Assembly: GCF_026625125.1 (NCBI RefSeq)
Contig: NZ_CP113097.1
Span: forward strand, 1,550,001 to 1,614,000
DNA: 64,000 bases
Reading direction: 5' to 3'
Origin: Pseudomonas putida
GTDB taxonomy: Bacteria; Pseudomonadota; Gammaproteobacteria; Pseudomonadales; Pseudomonadaceae
Positions 27,444 through 36,209 of the stretch are shown here, in pieces. The translations under genes and the position numbers were made by a program. Every line of letters begins with the position of its first letter. The stretch's first letter is position 1. Under the pieces are notes generated by a model. The model was given only the letters and a program-made list of their open reading frames with translations. It was not told the DNA's origin and ran no database searches.

Positions 27444-30037
27444 CAGGCTTGGCTCAGTGAAAAGGGTAGGGAAGTGGTTGGGCTCGCGCCGGCTTCGGCG
27501 GCCAGCGGGCTTGGGCTCGCAAACAGCGGGGCGGCCAGTTCGTCGGCCAGCAGCGCTGCCTGCCAGTCCGCGCCGGGGGCGTCATCCAGGCTTAGCACGC
27601 CGCCACAGCCTGCAGCTACGGCGCGTTCGGCCAGGCTGAAACCGTGCAGGGCCGGCAGCCGGTAGACGGCGCCCGTAGCCTGGAGTGCCTTCAGCCAAGG
27701 GCTGTCGTCTTTGGCCAGTAGTACGAGCGGCAACTGGTCGCTGATGATCTGCCGTGCCAGGGCCAGCCAGCGTTGGGCAATTGCCGGGTTGCTCAGGCTG
27801 TCACCAATCAGCAGCACGCGTGGCGTATCTGCCGAGACTGGTGGGTGTTCGGTAGGGCCTGGCAATACGAGGTTCGCCTTGGGTAGGGCCCTGGCGTAGT
27901 CGCGGTGCAAGGCTTGCCATGGCAGCTGTACGCTTGTGGCATTGTGAGCGAAGTGCTGCCAGTCGAACGCTTCATCCTGGCTCAGCAGCCGGCTATCGCG
28001 GCAAATGATGCTGTAGGGCATGCCCAGAAGGGCAGGCAGCTCGCACAGGGTGACGGGGCAGCGCGCCAGTTGCTGGTAAGCGATACCGTTCAGCGGCAGC
28101 AGGCGCAGTGCCTCGACCAACTGGGGGTATTCGCCCGGCAGTTCGAAGTCGAGGGTCAAGGGCAGTGGCTGCAGTGGGGCTTGCAGGGTCGCCCAGGTGC
28201 GATGGTGCTCATGGCGCCAGGCGAGGTTGAATGCCGCGTCGCTGTGTGAGCCGTTGTGGATGTGCAGCGTTTCGCCGGGGCTGGATGTTGCGCATTGCTT
28301 GAGGGGGGATGGGGCGGCTGAGGGCCTCATCGCCGGCAAGCCGGCGCCTACAGTGGGCTCGCCGGTTTGGGTTGGCCAGTGGGCTTGGCGGGTATCGGGG
28401 GGCAGGCTGGTCAGCTTGGCTAGGCGCGCTTTTTGTAATGCTTGGCGGGCCGGTTTGATCGGGTCGCGCAGGCAGAAGGTGTTGTAGCGGGCGGAGGCGT
28501 CTGGGTAGCGTTTGCGCAGAATAGCGTTGTTGTGGGCCACGCGCAGGGCCTTTTCGGCGCCGAACGAGATGCCGCCCTGGTGCGCCACGAACACATTGGG
28601 CGCGCCCATGTGCCGCCAGCCGTGCTCGCGGGCGCGCAGGCACCAGTCGGTTTCTTCGCCATAGCCACGCGCAAGGTGGACTTCGTCCAGGTAGCCCACC
28701 TGGTCCAATGCCTCGCGCTTGATGTACAGGCAAAAGCCACAGCCGGTTTCTATTTCCATTGGCGGGCTGTCGGTTTGGCGGGCCAGGTCATCCAGTTCGG
28801 CTTGCGCTTTGGGGCAGGGCATGGCGTGGCTCACCCGGCTCTGCGGGAAGCTCATCAACTCGCCATTGTTGGTGAACGGGGTGACCGAGGCGATGCTGGC
28901 ATCGCTGTAGGCCACCTGACGCAGGCGGTCGAGCCAGGCGCCATGCACGCGGGTATCGGCGTTCAGCCACACCACGTCCTTGTTCGGGCTCAGGGCCATG
29001 GCGCGGTTCATGCTGCGGATGAACCCAAGGTTCACGGCATTGTGCACCAGGGTGATCTTACCTTTGGCGGCCAGCACTTTGAGTGCCTTGGCCAGGGCGG
29101 GCACGGGGGTCTGGTCTTCGATCACCACCAGCCGGTGCGCGGTGCGGTTGAGCTTGCGCGCCTCCAGTGCGCTGTTGATGCATTCCAGGGTTTCGTTGAG
29201 GCCGTCATACACGGGGATCAGCACGTCGACTGGCTGCTGTTCGCCGCCGCCGTTCACGCTGGCGGGCGGCACGAATGCCGGCATCGCGAAGACGGGGCTG
29301 CCGAGCAGTGCAGTGCCGTTGGCGAAGCGCAGGTGTACTGCCGCAGTCACGTTCGGCACGCTCACCCGCAAGCCGCCATGGGTGGCAGGCAGCCCGGCGG
29401 CGCTCAGCAATGGGTGCTGGGCAGTGGCCTGGGTGTCGAACTGCTTGCCGTTGGCTTCGATTTTCAGTGCTGCCGGTGCCTGCAGGTTGGCCAGGTCTAT
29501 GGCCCAACCTTGTATCTCCCGCTGTTCGGGCAGGTAGCGCACCACGCCGACCGTGCCGGGCGCGTCAGGTTGCGCGGCCAGCAGCTTAAGCACCTGTGCC
29601 AGTTCCTGGCCGGTGTGAATGTCAGGCAGGTGGGCAAGCACCATGCGGCGCAGTTCGGCGGGAGTTTCCGATTGGCTGCGTGCTTGCCACAGCGTCATGC
29701 GCAGGGCGAGGTCATTGGGCTGGGTTTTCCAGGCCGTGGTCAGGTAGCGCGTGGCGAGTTTGAAGTGCTTTTGCGCCAGCAGGCTGCGGCCGATCAGGGC
29801 GTGGATGTCCGCCCGGTCGGGTAGTGCCTTGGCGGCATTGGCAAAGAATAAAAAGGCCAGCTCAGGCGTTTGCGGCAATGCCGCGATGCCTTTCCACACC
29901 AATGCTTCCGGCCGGTACTCGGCGGTTTGCATGGCACGCTCGAGTGCAGCAGCCGCTAGGCCCTGCTCGTTGGCTTGGCGGTGGCGGTGGAACATGTCCA
30001 TGAGCGTTTCTCGCCCATGGTCGAGGTGTCTGGACAT
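27443..30037 (-). CDS. GT2 glycosyltransferase with TPR-like N-terminus
   Basis: 864 residues from ATG 30037. Residues 20-150 are helical and TPR-like. A GWAIDL beta unit begins near 177. A GT2 domain at about 270-530 has VDVLIPVYDG, VIEDQTPV, LNADT (metal-binding Asp about 361) and YGEETDWCLR. After a proline/alanine linker, the C-terminal 290 residues resemble a second, degenerate GT fold. The upstream ATG at 30103 is rejected because the frame before 30037 runs through the terminator at 30055-30090. The linker is encoded by a REP element (28323-28353). It may glycosylate the O-chain or the adjacent secreted protein; neither is shown. Confidence 0.8.
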   Translation of the reverse strand: MSRHLDHGRETLMDMFHRHRQANEQGLAAAALERAMQTAEYRPEALVWKGIAALPQTPELAFLFFANAAKALPDRADIHALIGRSLLAQKHFKLATRYLTTAWKTQPNDLALRMTLWQARSQSETPAELRRMVLAHLPDIHTGQELAQVLKLLAAQPDAPGTVGVVRYLPEQREIQGWAIDLANLQAPAALKIEANGKQFDTQATAQHPLLSAAGLPATHGGLRVSVPNVTAAVHLRFANGTALLGSPVFAMPAFVPPASVNGGGEQQPVDVLIPVYDGLNETLECINSALEARKLNRTAHRLVVIEDQTPVPALAKALKVLAAKGKITLVHNAVNLGFIRSMNRAMALSPNKDVVWLNADTRVHGAWLDRLRQVAYSDASIASVTPFTNNGELMSFPQSRVSHAMPCPKAQAELDDLARQTDSPPMEIETGCGFCLYIKREALDQVGYLDEVHLARGYGEETDWCLRAREHGWRHMGAPNVFVAHQGGISFGAEKALRVAHNNAILRKRYPDASARYNTFCLRDPIKPARQALQKARLAKLTSLPPDTRQAHWPTQTGEPTVGAGLPAMRPSAAPSPLKQCATSSPGETLHIHNGSHSDAAFNLAWRHEHHRTWATLQAPLQPLPLTLDFELPGEYPQLVEALRLLPLNGIAYQQLARCPVTLCELPALLGMPYSIICRDSRLLSQDEAFDWQHFAHNATSVQLPWQALHRDYARALPKANLVLPGPTEHPPVSADTPRVLLIGDSLSNPAIAQRWLALARQIISDQLPLVLLAKDDSPWLKALQATGAVYRLPALHGFSLAERAVAAGCGGVLSLDDAPGADWQAALLADELAAPLFASPSPLAAEAGASPTTSLPFSLSQA
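28323..28353 (-). repeat. REP element inside a glycosyltransferase gene
   Basis: The (-) strand has the P. putida REP core GCCGGCTTGCCGGCGATG, matching the intergenic copies at 58021 and 60161. Here it is read in frame as GEPTVGAGLPAMRP within the linker of the GT2 protein, without interrupting the frame. Confidence 0.8.
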
Positions 30038-30054
30038 AAGCTTGGCTTGGCTAC

Positions 30055-30090
30055 AAAAAATAAAAAGAGGGGCGACCCGAAAGTCGCCCC
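30055..30090 (-). terminator. Intrinsic terminator of the repeat-protein gene
   Basis: On the (-) strand GGGGCGAC (30083-30090) pairs with GTCGCCCC (30069-30076) around a 6-base loop. It is followed by TCTTTTTATTTTTTG. This is a textbook rho-independent terminator placed 57 bases after the stop of the DUF4214 gene and just before the GT2 gene start at 30037. Confidence 0.9.
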
Positions 30091-30146
30091 CTTTTGCATG
30101 CACCCCGCCTTGCGGCGGAGTGAATGCCTGGCTACAGCAGGGCTAG

Positions 30147-31595
30147 TTACACCTGGCCGTGCAGTACAACGACGTTGTCGATGTTTGCAACAGCTTCGTT
30201 GGAACCAACGATGCCGATGGCCACGTCGGCGTGCGAAGCGCCTTGGGCGATCTGGGCAGACCAGTAGTCCTTCTCGCCTTCTTCCGAAGCACGGTCCAGA
30301 GCGGACTGGTACAGCGACTCGATGAAGTCGTTGTTGGCTTTAACGCCAGCTTCGTCCGAGGTGACGATGTCTTTGGCAACATCGGCACGGCTTGCGCCGT
30401 TGAACAGCGAGGATACCCAGAAGTCCAGGTCCTGTTGCTCAGCTTCGCGGCCCAGTACGTTGGTGTACAGGTCACGGATGAAGTCGCCGTTCGAAGCGTC
30501 CAGGGTCTGAGCTTCGCTGGAAACAGCGATAGCAGCAGCCACGTCAGCCAGCGAACCACCGTTGGCCAGCATGTCGGTCCAGGTGCTTGCACCCGAATCG
30601 TCAGCAGCACGGCCCAGCAGCGCCTGATACAGCTCGTTCACGTCGGTAGCGTTGTTAGCGCCGGCGTATTCGTTCGAGTTCAGGAACTCGTTGGCGATGT
30701 CGGTCAGCGAAGTGCCGTTGTTGACTTGGCCAACGAAGGACTTGGCGCCTTCCAGGTCTGCGTCACGGTCCAGTACGCCTTGGAACAGGCGCAGTGCAGC
30801 GGCTTCAGCATCGCTGTAGGCCAGAGCAACGGTCTCGACTTCTTCGCCGTTGACGAAGGTCAGGAACTCGGCGTTCGAGATCGAGGCAGTCTGGTTGCCG
30901 GTCAGGGTAACGTTGAAGTTGGCGTTGGTGGCGAACGCGTAGTCTTCACGCGAGCCGTCCAGCTGAACCACGTCGTAGCCAGCGCCGGTGTCGACGATGT
31001 CGGTGTGGTCTTCACCGCTCAGCACGACAGTGTCGTTGCCCGAGCCAGTTTTGACGTTGTTGTTGCCAGCGCCAGCGATAACGGTGTTGTTGCCGTTGCC
31101 GGTCACGATGGTGTCGTTACCGTCACCGCCGTCGATGAAGGTGTTCTGGTCGCCATTGACGGTGATTACGTCGTTGCCGTTGCCAGTGGTGACAACCAGG
31201 CCGATTTCGGCGTTGGCGTCAGCGGCTACAGCTACGTCGGCTGCCAGGGCAGCGAAGGCGGCTGGGGCAACGTTGCCCGACTGGCCTTGCAGGGTGACGT
31301 TCAGGCTGGCATCGCTTTCCAGGATGTAAGCGCGAGCGCCGGCAGCTTCAGCTGCGGACAGGTCCAGAGTGACCAGGTCGGCGGCAACACCGGCGATTTC
31401 GCCGGTAACAACGTCAACGGCGCCGCCAGCTGGCAGCTCCAGGTTTACGCCGTCGAAGCTTGCAACGTTAACGGTTGCGCCTTCGGCTTCCAGGCCCAGC
31501 AGGGAGCTGATCGCGTCAACAGTGCTGTCGGACAGGGTGGTAGCGGCCAGGAAGGTCTGGAACTCGGTGGACGAGACGGGGCTATCGTATTGCAT
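30147..31595 (-). CDS. Type I-secreted RTX-like/DUF4214 surface protein (candidate)
   Basis: 482 residues with no signal peptide and no cysteine. RTX-like glycine-aspartate repeats at about 138-200 include GNGNDVITV, GGDGNDTIV and GSGNDTVV and could bind calcium. Four DUF4214-type units follow at about 259-470, each with a LYxxxLxRxAxxxGxxxW-like core. The chain ends in the hydrophobic VVVLHGQV, as expected for a C-terminal type I secretion signal. Codon use is strongly biased to preferred codons, suggesting high expression, and a strong terminator follows. A complete type I system is encoded divergently at 33060-37663. An S-layer-like or adhesive function is an inference. Confidence 0.8.
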   Translation of the reverse strand: MQYDSPVSSTEFQTFLAATTLSDSTVDAISSLLGLEAEGATVNVASFDGVNLELPAGGAVDVVTGEIAGVAADLVTLDLSAAEAAGARAYILESDASLNVTLQGQSGNVAPAAFAALAADVAVAADANAEIGLVVTTGNGNDVITVNGDQNTFIDGGDGNDTIVTGNGNNTVIAGAGNNNVKTGSGNDTVVLSGEDHTDIVDTGAGYDVVQLDGSREDYAFATNANFNVTLTGNQTASISNAEFLTFVNGEEVETVALAYSDAEAAALRLFQGVLDRDADLEGAKSFVGQVNNGTSLTDIANEFLNSNEYAGANNATDVNELYQALLGRAADDSGASTWTDMLANGGSLADVAAAIAVSSEAQTLDASNGDFIRDLYTNVLGREAEQQDLDFWVSSLFNGASRADVAKDIVTSDEAGVKANNDFIESLYQSALDRASEEGEKDYWSAQIAQGASHADVAIGIVGSNEAVANIDNVVVLHGQV

Positions 31596-31612
31596 GGTGT
31601 ATTCCTGTTACT

Positions 31613-32500
31613 TCAAGCCAATTGGCTTGTTGCACTGAGGTTCTGCGGTTGCGCAGAGTTTTCCCACGGAGACTTAGAGCGGGCAGCGTTCATCTTCGTA
31701 ACGGGAGTAACGGCGATATGCAGCGCCACCAACGGCTCGTTGCCGGTGGGGCCATGCATCATCTGATTGGCGAGCAGGCGTTGTGGCTCGGCATTGCCGA
31801 ACACGATAAGGCCTGTCAATTCGTAGTGTTTGCGCAGCGGCCCAACCAGGCTGAAGCCCACGCAGATCAGCGGCAGGCCTTCGCCTCGCGCGCCAACGAA
31901 GGTGCCGGTGGACACATTACGGCTGGGGCCGGAGCCGGCCACCATGCAGGTGTAGAGCAGGTCGACGCCATCCGGCTTGTTGGGCCAGTTGATAGCGAAG
32001 CTCTCGATGAATTCGTCGCTGCCGGGCGTGCCGATGCGGCCTTCGCTCGAAACCACTTCGCCTGATTTTTGCAGGTGCGCGGTGAGCTCGAAGGCGGTGG
32101 GGCTAGCGGTTGCGGTAAGGCTGGGGGCAGGCTCGCTGCTGGCCACCACGGCAAAAGTGCGCATGATGGCAGGCGAGGTGTCGATGCGGTCGATGCGCAG
32201 GTCGACCGGGTCGATCACGTCGTCGAACATGTGGTATTCGGTGATCAGTACGGTGGTCACGCCACCTTTGACCCGGGCCACGATGGTGTCGCCCAGTTTG
32301 GTCAGCATGTTCTTGCTGACACCCTCGGCGGGGAAGAAATCGATCGAGCCTTTGCCAAGCGGCGCCTGTTGCAGCGCAATGCACACGGGTTTATCGGCCG
32401 GTGGCTGCGAGGCATAACGGAAGATGTACATGCCCGGCTCCAGCAACGTTACGCGGGAGCTGATCTTCAAGCCATCGAGGGGCTGGGAAGGCATAGACAT
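31613..32500 (-). CDS. Unknown protein upstream of the secreted repeat protein
   Basis: 295 residues and no family I recognise. It appears beta-rich, with no signal peptide or membrane segment and a low-complexity C-terminus. The stop lies 17 bases before the start of the repeat-protein gene, so the two are almost certainly co-transcribed from the divergent region at 32501-33059. An AAGGAG lies 12 bases upstream of ATG 32500. Position suggests a dedicated chaperone, regulator or second substrate of the type I system, but nothing in the sequence decides. Confidence 0.7.
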   Translation of the reverse strand: MSMPSQPLDGLKISSRVTLLEPGMYIFRYASQPPADKPVCIALQQAPLGKGSIDFFPAEGVSKNMLTKLGDTIVARVKGGVTTVLITEYHMFDDVIDPVDLRIDRIDTSPAIMRTFAVVASSEPAPSLTATASPTAFELTAHLQKSGEVVSSEGRIGTPGSDEFIESFAINWPNKPDGVDLLYTCMVAGSGPSRNVSTGTFVGARGEGLPLICVGFSLVGPLRKHYELTGLIVFGNAEPQRLLANQMMHGPTGNEPLVALHIAVTPVTKMNAARSKSPWENSAQPQNLSATSQLA

Positions 32501-32598
32501 GGCGTTGTTAAGCTCCTTTTAAACGAAACACCGGTAGCTAACTTGCTCAAACCCGTGCGTACACCAAAACGGCCGGTAAAGGCTCCTTGCGAGGAGCG

Positions 32599-32627
32599 AA
32601 GATGAAGGGATGGGATAATGTTGTCAA
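32599..32627 (-). promoter_or_regulatory. Candidate sigma-70 promoter for the repeat-protein operon
   Basis: On the (-) strand TTGACA (32627-32622), a 17-base spacer and CATCTT (32604-32599). The -35 is perfect, while the -10 is poor (3 of 6). It lies about 100 bases upstream of the 295-residue gene. Confidence 0.35.
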
Positions 32628-32920
32628 CTCGCAAAGGTAAAAAAAATTTCACTGAAAAACTGAACTAAATCCTCGGGTTAGCGCTCGCAGGCCACGCAGG
32701 GCGCAGACTGAAGTGACTGATGGGTCTGTGATCAATGCGGTTTTTTTTCATTAAAATCAATGACTTGATGGCTCTGTTGTTTCTGGAGTCAATTTTTAAT
32801 TTACTCTGACTTAGGTGCGGCAGGCTGCCGCAGCCTGTGTTGCCGTTGGTCGTTTTTAAAGAAAGGCATGGCCTTCTGCCGCGTAAGTAAGCAGTGACGC
32901 AGCTTTTTTATGCCTTTTTG

Positions 32921-32948
32921 TTGACTTGCATCAGGGTTTTTTCATAAA
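32921..32948 (+). promoter_or_regulatory. Candidate sigma-70 promoter for the type I secretion operon
   Basis: TTGACT (32921-32926), a 16-base spacer and CATAAA (32943-32948), about 110 bases upstream of ATG 33060. Read by eye only. Confidence 0.4.
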
Positions 32949-33059
32949 CAAGGCGTTTCGTCGGCTTTGTCTGCACCTGGCCTCTTGATAGGGCAGGCTG
33001 CGTTCTTCTCGGTGGGTGTTACACTGCCCGCCGCTTTTGTCATTCTCAGTATGGATACC

Positions 33060-34871
33060 ATGAGTTCACAATCCGAAAATAACCTGCAAACCGCACTCAA
33101 AGCCTGTAAAAGCAGCTTCATTTCGGTCGGTTTCTTCAGCTTCTTCGTCAATGCGCTGATGCTGGTGCCCACCTTCTTCATGATCCAGGTGTCCGGGCGC
33201 GTCGTACCTTCTAGCAGCACCTCCACGTTGTTTATGCTTACCCTCATTCTTACCATTTTGGTCGCCACCATGGGTGCGCTGGAGTGGGTGCGTTCGCGCA
33301 TTATGGTGCGTATCAGCAACCGCCTGGATGTGATGCTCAGCCGCGATGTGTATCGGGCCAGCTTCAAGCGCGCACTCAACAGTGGTGGTTCGGATGCTAC
33401 TGCGCAGTCGTTGAACGATTTGACTGCCTTGCGCCAGTTTTTCACCGGTACGGGGCTTTTTGCGTTTTTCGATGCTCCATGGTTTCCCATTTATACGGCG
33501 GTGATGTTCCTGTTCCATCCTTGGTTCGGGTGGATGACGCTCGGGTGCGGTGTCGCGCTCGCGGTGCTGGCGGTGGTCAACCACCGCGTGACCGGTAAGG
33601 CGTTGGCCACTGCCAATAAAGAGAACGTCGCCTCTAACGTCATCACCACCAAAACCCTGCGCAATGCCGAAGTCATCGAGTCGATGGGCATGCTGGAAAC
33701 ACTGATGAACCGCTGGGCCAAGCGCCAGCGCAACATCATGCTGCTGCAGTCCGAGGCTAGTGATAAGGGCGGCGTGGTCAGCTCGATTTCCAAGACGTTC
33801 CGCACCTGGTCGCAGTCAATCATGCTGGCCATCGGTGCTTACCTGGTGGTAACTCACGAAATCAACCCGGGTCTCCTGATGGCCGGTTCCCTGCTGCTGG
33901 GCCGGGCGCTGTCGCCCATCGACCAGATGATCGGTAGCTGGAAAGGTTTTGTCGCCGCCAAGGTTCAGTACGACCGCCTTAGCAAGGTGATGGACGACCT
34001 CAACAAAGAGCCGGAGCGCATGCCACTGCCTGCCCCGGAAGGCCACATTCAGGTGGAAAACCTGATTGTCGCGCCGCCAGGCGCCAAGGCTCCGGTACTG
34101 CGCAGCATCAGCTTCGTGGCGCCAGCCGGCTCGGTCGTCGGCATCGTCGGCCCGAGCGCTGCGGGCAAGTCGACCTTGGTGCGTGCGCTGATGGGCATCT
34201 GGCCGCCCCAGCACGGCGTGGTGCGCCTGGATGGCGCCGACATCTCGACCTGGGACAAGCAGGCCCTAGGCCCGTACGTCGGCTACCTGCCGCAGGACAT
34301 CGAGCTGTTCGAAGGCAGCATCAGCGAAAACATCGCCCGCTTCGACAAAGTCGACCCGGAGAAGGTGGTGCAGGCGGCGCAGATGGCCGGTGTGCACGAA
34401 ATGATCCTGATGCTTCCGGACGGCTACGACACCGTGATTGGAAGCGACGGTGTCAACCTTTCTGGCGGCCAGCGCCAGCGCATCGGCCTTGCCCGTGCCA
34501 TTTATGGCAACCCGCGCCTGATCGTGCTCGACGAGCCCAACTCCAACCTGGACGATGTGGGCGAGCGCGCACTGGGCGTAGCCCTGCAAAAGCTCAAGGA
34601 AACCGGCGCCACGGTGTTCATCGTGTCGCACCGCCCCAACATCCTCACGCGCCTGGACCGCATCCTCGTCATGGCCGGCGGCACCATCTCGATGTATGGC
34701 GAGCGTGATCGTGTCATCGCCGAGCTGGCCGCGCAGCAGGCCAAGGGCCAGCAGCGCGTTGCTCAACCGGCTGCGCCGCAACCTCCCGCAGTCGCGCCCA
34801 CCGCGCCTCGCCCCGCTCCCCCTGCGGCTCCTGCCGCTGCGCCCGTCACCTCGACCAGCACTGGCGCATAA
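33060..34871 (+). CDS. Type I secretion ABC transporter, ATPase/permease (PrtD/AprD type)
   Basis: Inner-membrane exporter of 603 residues. The N-terminal membrane domain has about six hydrophobic segments (FFSFFVNALMLVPTFFMIQV first). The ATPase domain has Walker A GPSAAGKST, signature LSGGQRQRIGLARA and Walker B LIVLDEPNSNLD. There is no N-terminal peptidase or CLD domain, so it belongs to the AprD/PrtD/RsaD class that exports RTX proteins and proteases. The C-terminus is an alanine/proline-rich tail. ATG 33060 has GGA 6 bases upstream. It is the first gene of an exporter operon and probably secretes the protein at 30147. Confidence 0.92.
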   Translation: MSSQSENNLQTALKACKSSFISVGFFSFFVNALMLVPTFFMIQVSGRVVPSSSTSTLFMLTLILTILVATMGALEWVRSRIMVRISNRLDVMLSRDVYRASFKRALNSGGSDATAQSLNDLTALRQFFTGTGLFAFFDAPWFPIYTAVMFLFHPWFGWMTLGCGVALAVLAVVNHRVTGKALATANKENVASNVITTKTLRNAEVIESMGMLETLMNRWAKRQRNIMLLQSEASDKGGVVSSISKTFRTWSQSIMLAIGAYLVVTHEINPGLLMAGSLLLGRALSPIDQMIGSWKGFVAAKVQYDRLSKVMDDLNKEPERMPLPAPEGHIQVENLIVAPPGAKAPVLRSISFVAPAGSVVGIVGPSAAGKSTLVRALMGIWPPQHGVVRLDGADISTWDKQALGPYVGYLPQDIELFEGSISENIARFDKVDPEKVVQAAQMAGVHEMILMLPDGYDTVIGSDGVNLSGGQRQRIGLARAIYGNPRLIVLDEPNSNLDDVGERALGVALQKLKETGATVFIVSHRPNILTRLDRILVMAGGTISMYGERDRVIAELAAQQAKGQQRVAQPAAPQPPAVAPTAPRPAPPAAPAAAPVTSTSTGA

Positions 34872-34883
34872 AAGGATTTTTTG

Positions 34884-36209
34884 ATGAGCAGCAAAGCAAT
34901 CACCACGTTCGACCACAATTTCGATGACATGCCCACCTCCGATCGCGGTATTCGCCGCATCGGCCTGACCATCGTTTTTGTTACCTTCGGCATTTTTGGC
35001 ACCTGGGCAGCGGTCGCCCCTTTGAGCAATGCCGTCCACGGCTCTGGCGTTGTCACCGTGCAGAACTACCGCAAGACCGTTCAGCACTTGGAAGGCGGTA
35101 TCGTCAAGGAACTGCTGGCCCGTGACGGTGACCTGGTCAAACAGGGCGACCCGCTGATCGTACTGGATGAAGCTCAACTAAGTTCCGAGTATGAGTCCAC
35201 CCGTAACCAGCTGATCGTGGCTCGCTATAAAGAAGCGCGTCTGCGCGCCGAGCGCGATGGGTTGCAGGCTATCCCGCCTGTAACTATGGAGGGCACCGAT
35301 TCGGACCGTGCCATGGAAGCCCTGGCAGGTGAGCAGCAGGTGTTCAAGGCGCGGCACGATGCGTTGCAAGGCGAGATATCGGTCAACCGCGAGCGCATCG
35401 AGCAGATGAAGCAGCAGATCGCTGGCCTCAATGACATGATTCGCACCAAGCGCAACCTGGAAAAGTCCTACACCGGTGAAATCAAGCAGCTCAAAGAGCT
35501 GCTGGCCGAAGGCTTCGTCGACAACCAGCGCCTGCTCGAGCAGGAGCGCAAACTCGACATGCTCAAGACCGAAGTGGCCGACCATGAGTCGACCATCACC
35601 AAGACCAAGCTGCAGATCGGCGAAACAGAGTTGCAGATCGTGCAGTTGAAGAAGAAATTCGATTCGGATGTGGCCGACGAGCTTTCCGAAGTGCAGGCCC
35701 AAGTGTTCGACCTGCAGGAAAAAGAAGCTGCGCTGCGGGACCGCCTGTCGCGGGTGGTGATCCGCGCGCCGGAAAGCGGCATGGTGCTGGACATGAAGGT
35801 GCACACCATCGGCGGCGTGGTCAGTGCGGCTACGCCACTGCTCGATATTGTCCCTGCCTCTTCGGAGCTGGTGATCGAAGCCAAGGTCGCGACCAAAGAC
35901 ATCGACCGCCTCGAACTGGGCAAGACGGCGGATATCCGCTTCAGTGCCTTCAACCAGGCAACCACCCCGGTTATCGAAGGCACGCTGATCCGTATCTCCG
36001 CCGATAGCCTGACTGAGGAACGTACCGGGGACCCGTACTACCTGGTCCGGGTGAAGGTTACTGAAGACGGCATGAAAAAACTCGGCAACCGCAAGCTGCA
36101 ACCGGGCATGCCAGCTGATGTCCTGATCAACGCAGGCGACCGCACCATGCTGCAGTACTTGCTGAAACCGGCGCGCAACATGTTCGCCGAATCGCTGATC
36201 GAGGAATGA
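34884..36209 (+). CDS. Type I secretion membrane fusion protein (HlyD/AprE family)
   Basis: Periplasmic adaptor of 441 residues joining the ABC protein to the outer-membrane channel. There is one membrane segment at about 28-48 (IGLTIVFVTFGIFGTWAAVAPL). A biotinyl/lipoyl-like half (YRKTVQHLEGGIVKELL, DGDLVKQGDPL) is followed by a long coiled-coil hairpin at about 100-270. The second half-motif (RAPESGMVLDMKVHTIGGVV) and the beta-barrel domain come last. ATG 34884 is preceded by AAAGGA; a TTG just upstream is ignored. It overlaps the next gene by four bases. Confidence 0.93.
   Translation: MSSKAITTFDHNFDDMPTSDRGIRRIGLTIVFVTFGIFGTWAAVAPLSNAVHGSGVVTVQNYRKTVQHLEGGIVKELLARDGDLVKQGDPLIVLDEAQLSSEYESTRNQLIVARYKEARLRAERDGLQAIPPVTMEGTDSDRAMEALAGEQQVFKARHDALQGEISVNRERIEQMKQQIAGLNDMIRTKRNLEKSYTGEIKQLKELLAEGFVDNQRLLEQERKLDMLKTEVADHESTITKTKLQIGETELQIVQLKKKFDSDVADELSEVQAQVFDLQEKEAALRDRLSRVVIRAPESGMVLDMKVHTIGGVVSAATPLLDIVPASSELVIEAKVATKDIDRLELGKTADIRFSAFNQATTPVIEGTLIRISADSLTEERTGDPYYLVRVKVTEDGMKKLGNRKLQPGMPADVLINAGDRTMLQYLLKPARNMFAESLIEE

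Larger units (their letters stand above)
32501..33059. other. Divergent intergenic region of the secretion locus
   Basis: 559 AT-rich bases between the substrate operon (-) and the secretion operon (+), including several T-runs (for example near 32741). No gene is supported. An in-frame extension of the ABC gene back to 32967 lacks a ribosome-binding site. It holds both candidate promoters and would be the natural place for shared regulation of substrate and exporter. Confidence 0.6.

Noticed and set aside
28442..29824. 460-residue open frame on the (+) strand
   Set aside because: Antisense to the GT2 protein with intact LNADT and EETDW motifs.
30038..30103. N-terminal extension of the 27443 gene to ATG 30103
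   Set aside because: The extension would be translated through an intrinsic terminator, and the residues do not fit the TPR-like start.
30900..31250. CRISPR-like or tandem DNA repeat
   Set aside because: The repeats are protein-level RTX-like units with diverged DNA and no constant spacer pattern.
30159..31766. 535-residue open frame on the (+) strand
   Set aside because: Mirror of the RTX/DUF4214 gene; its valine- and glycine-rich sequence is the reverse reading of the repeats and has no start signal.
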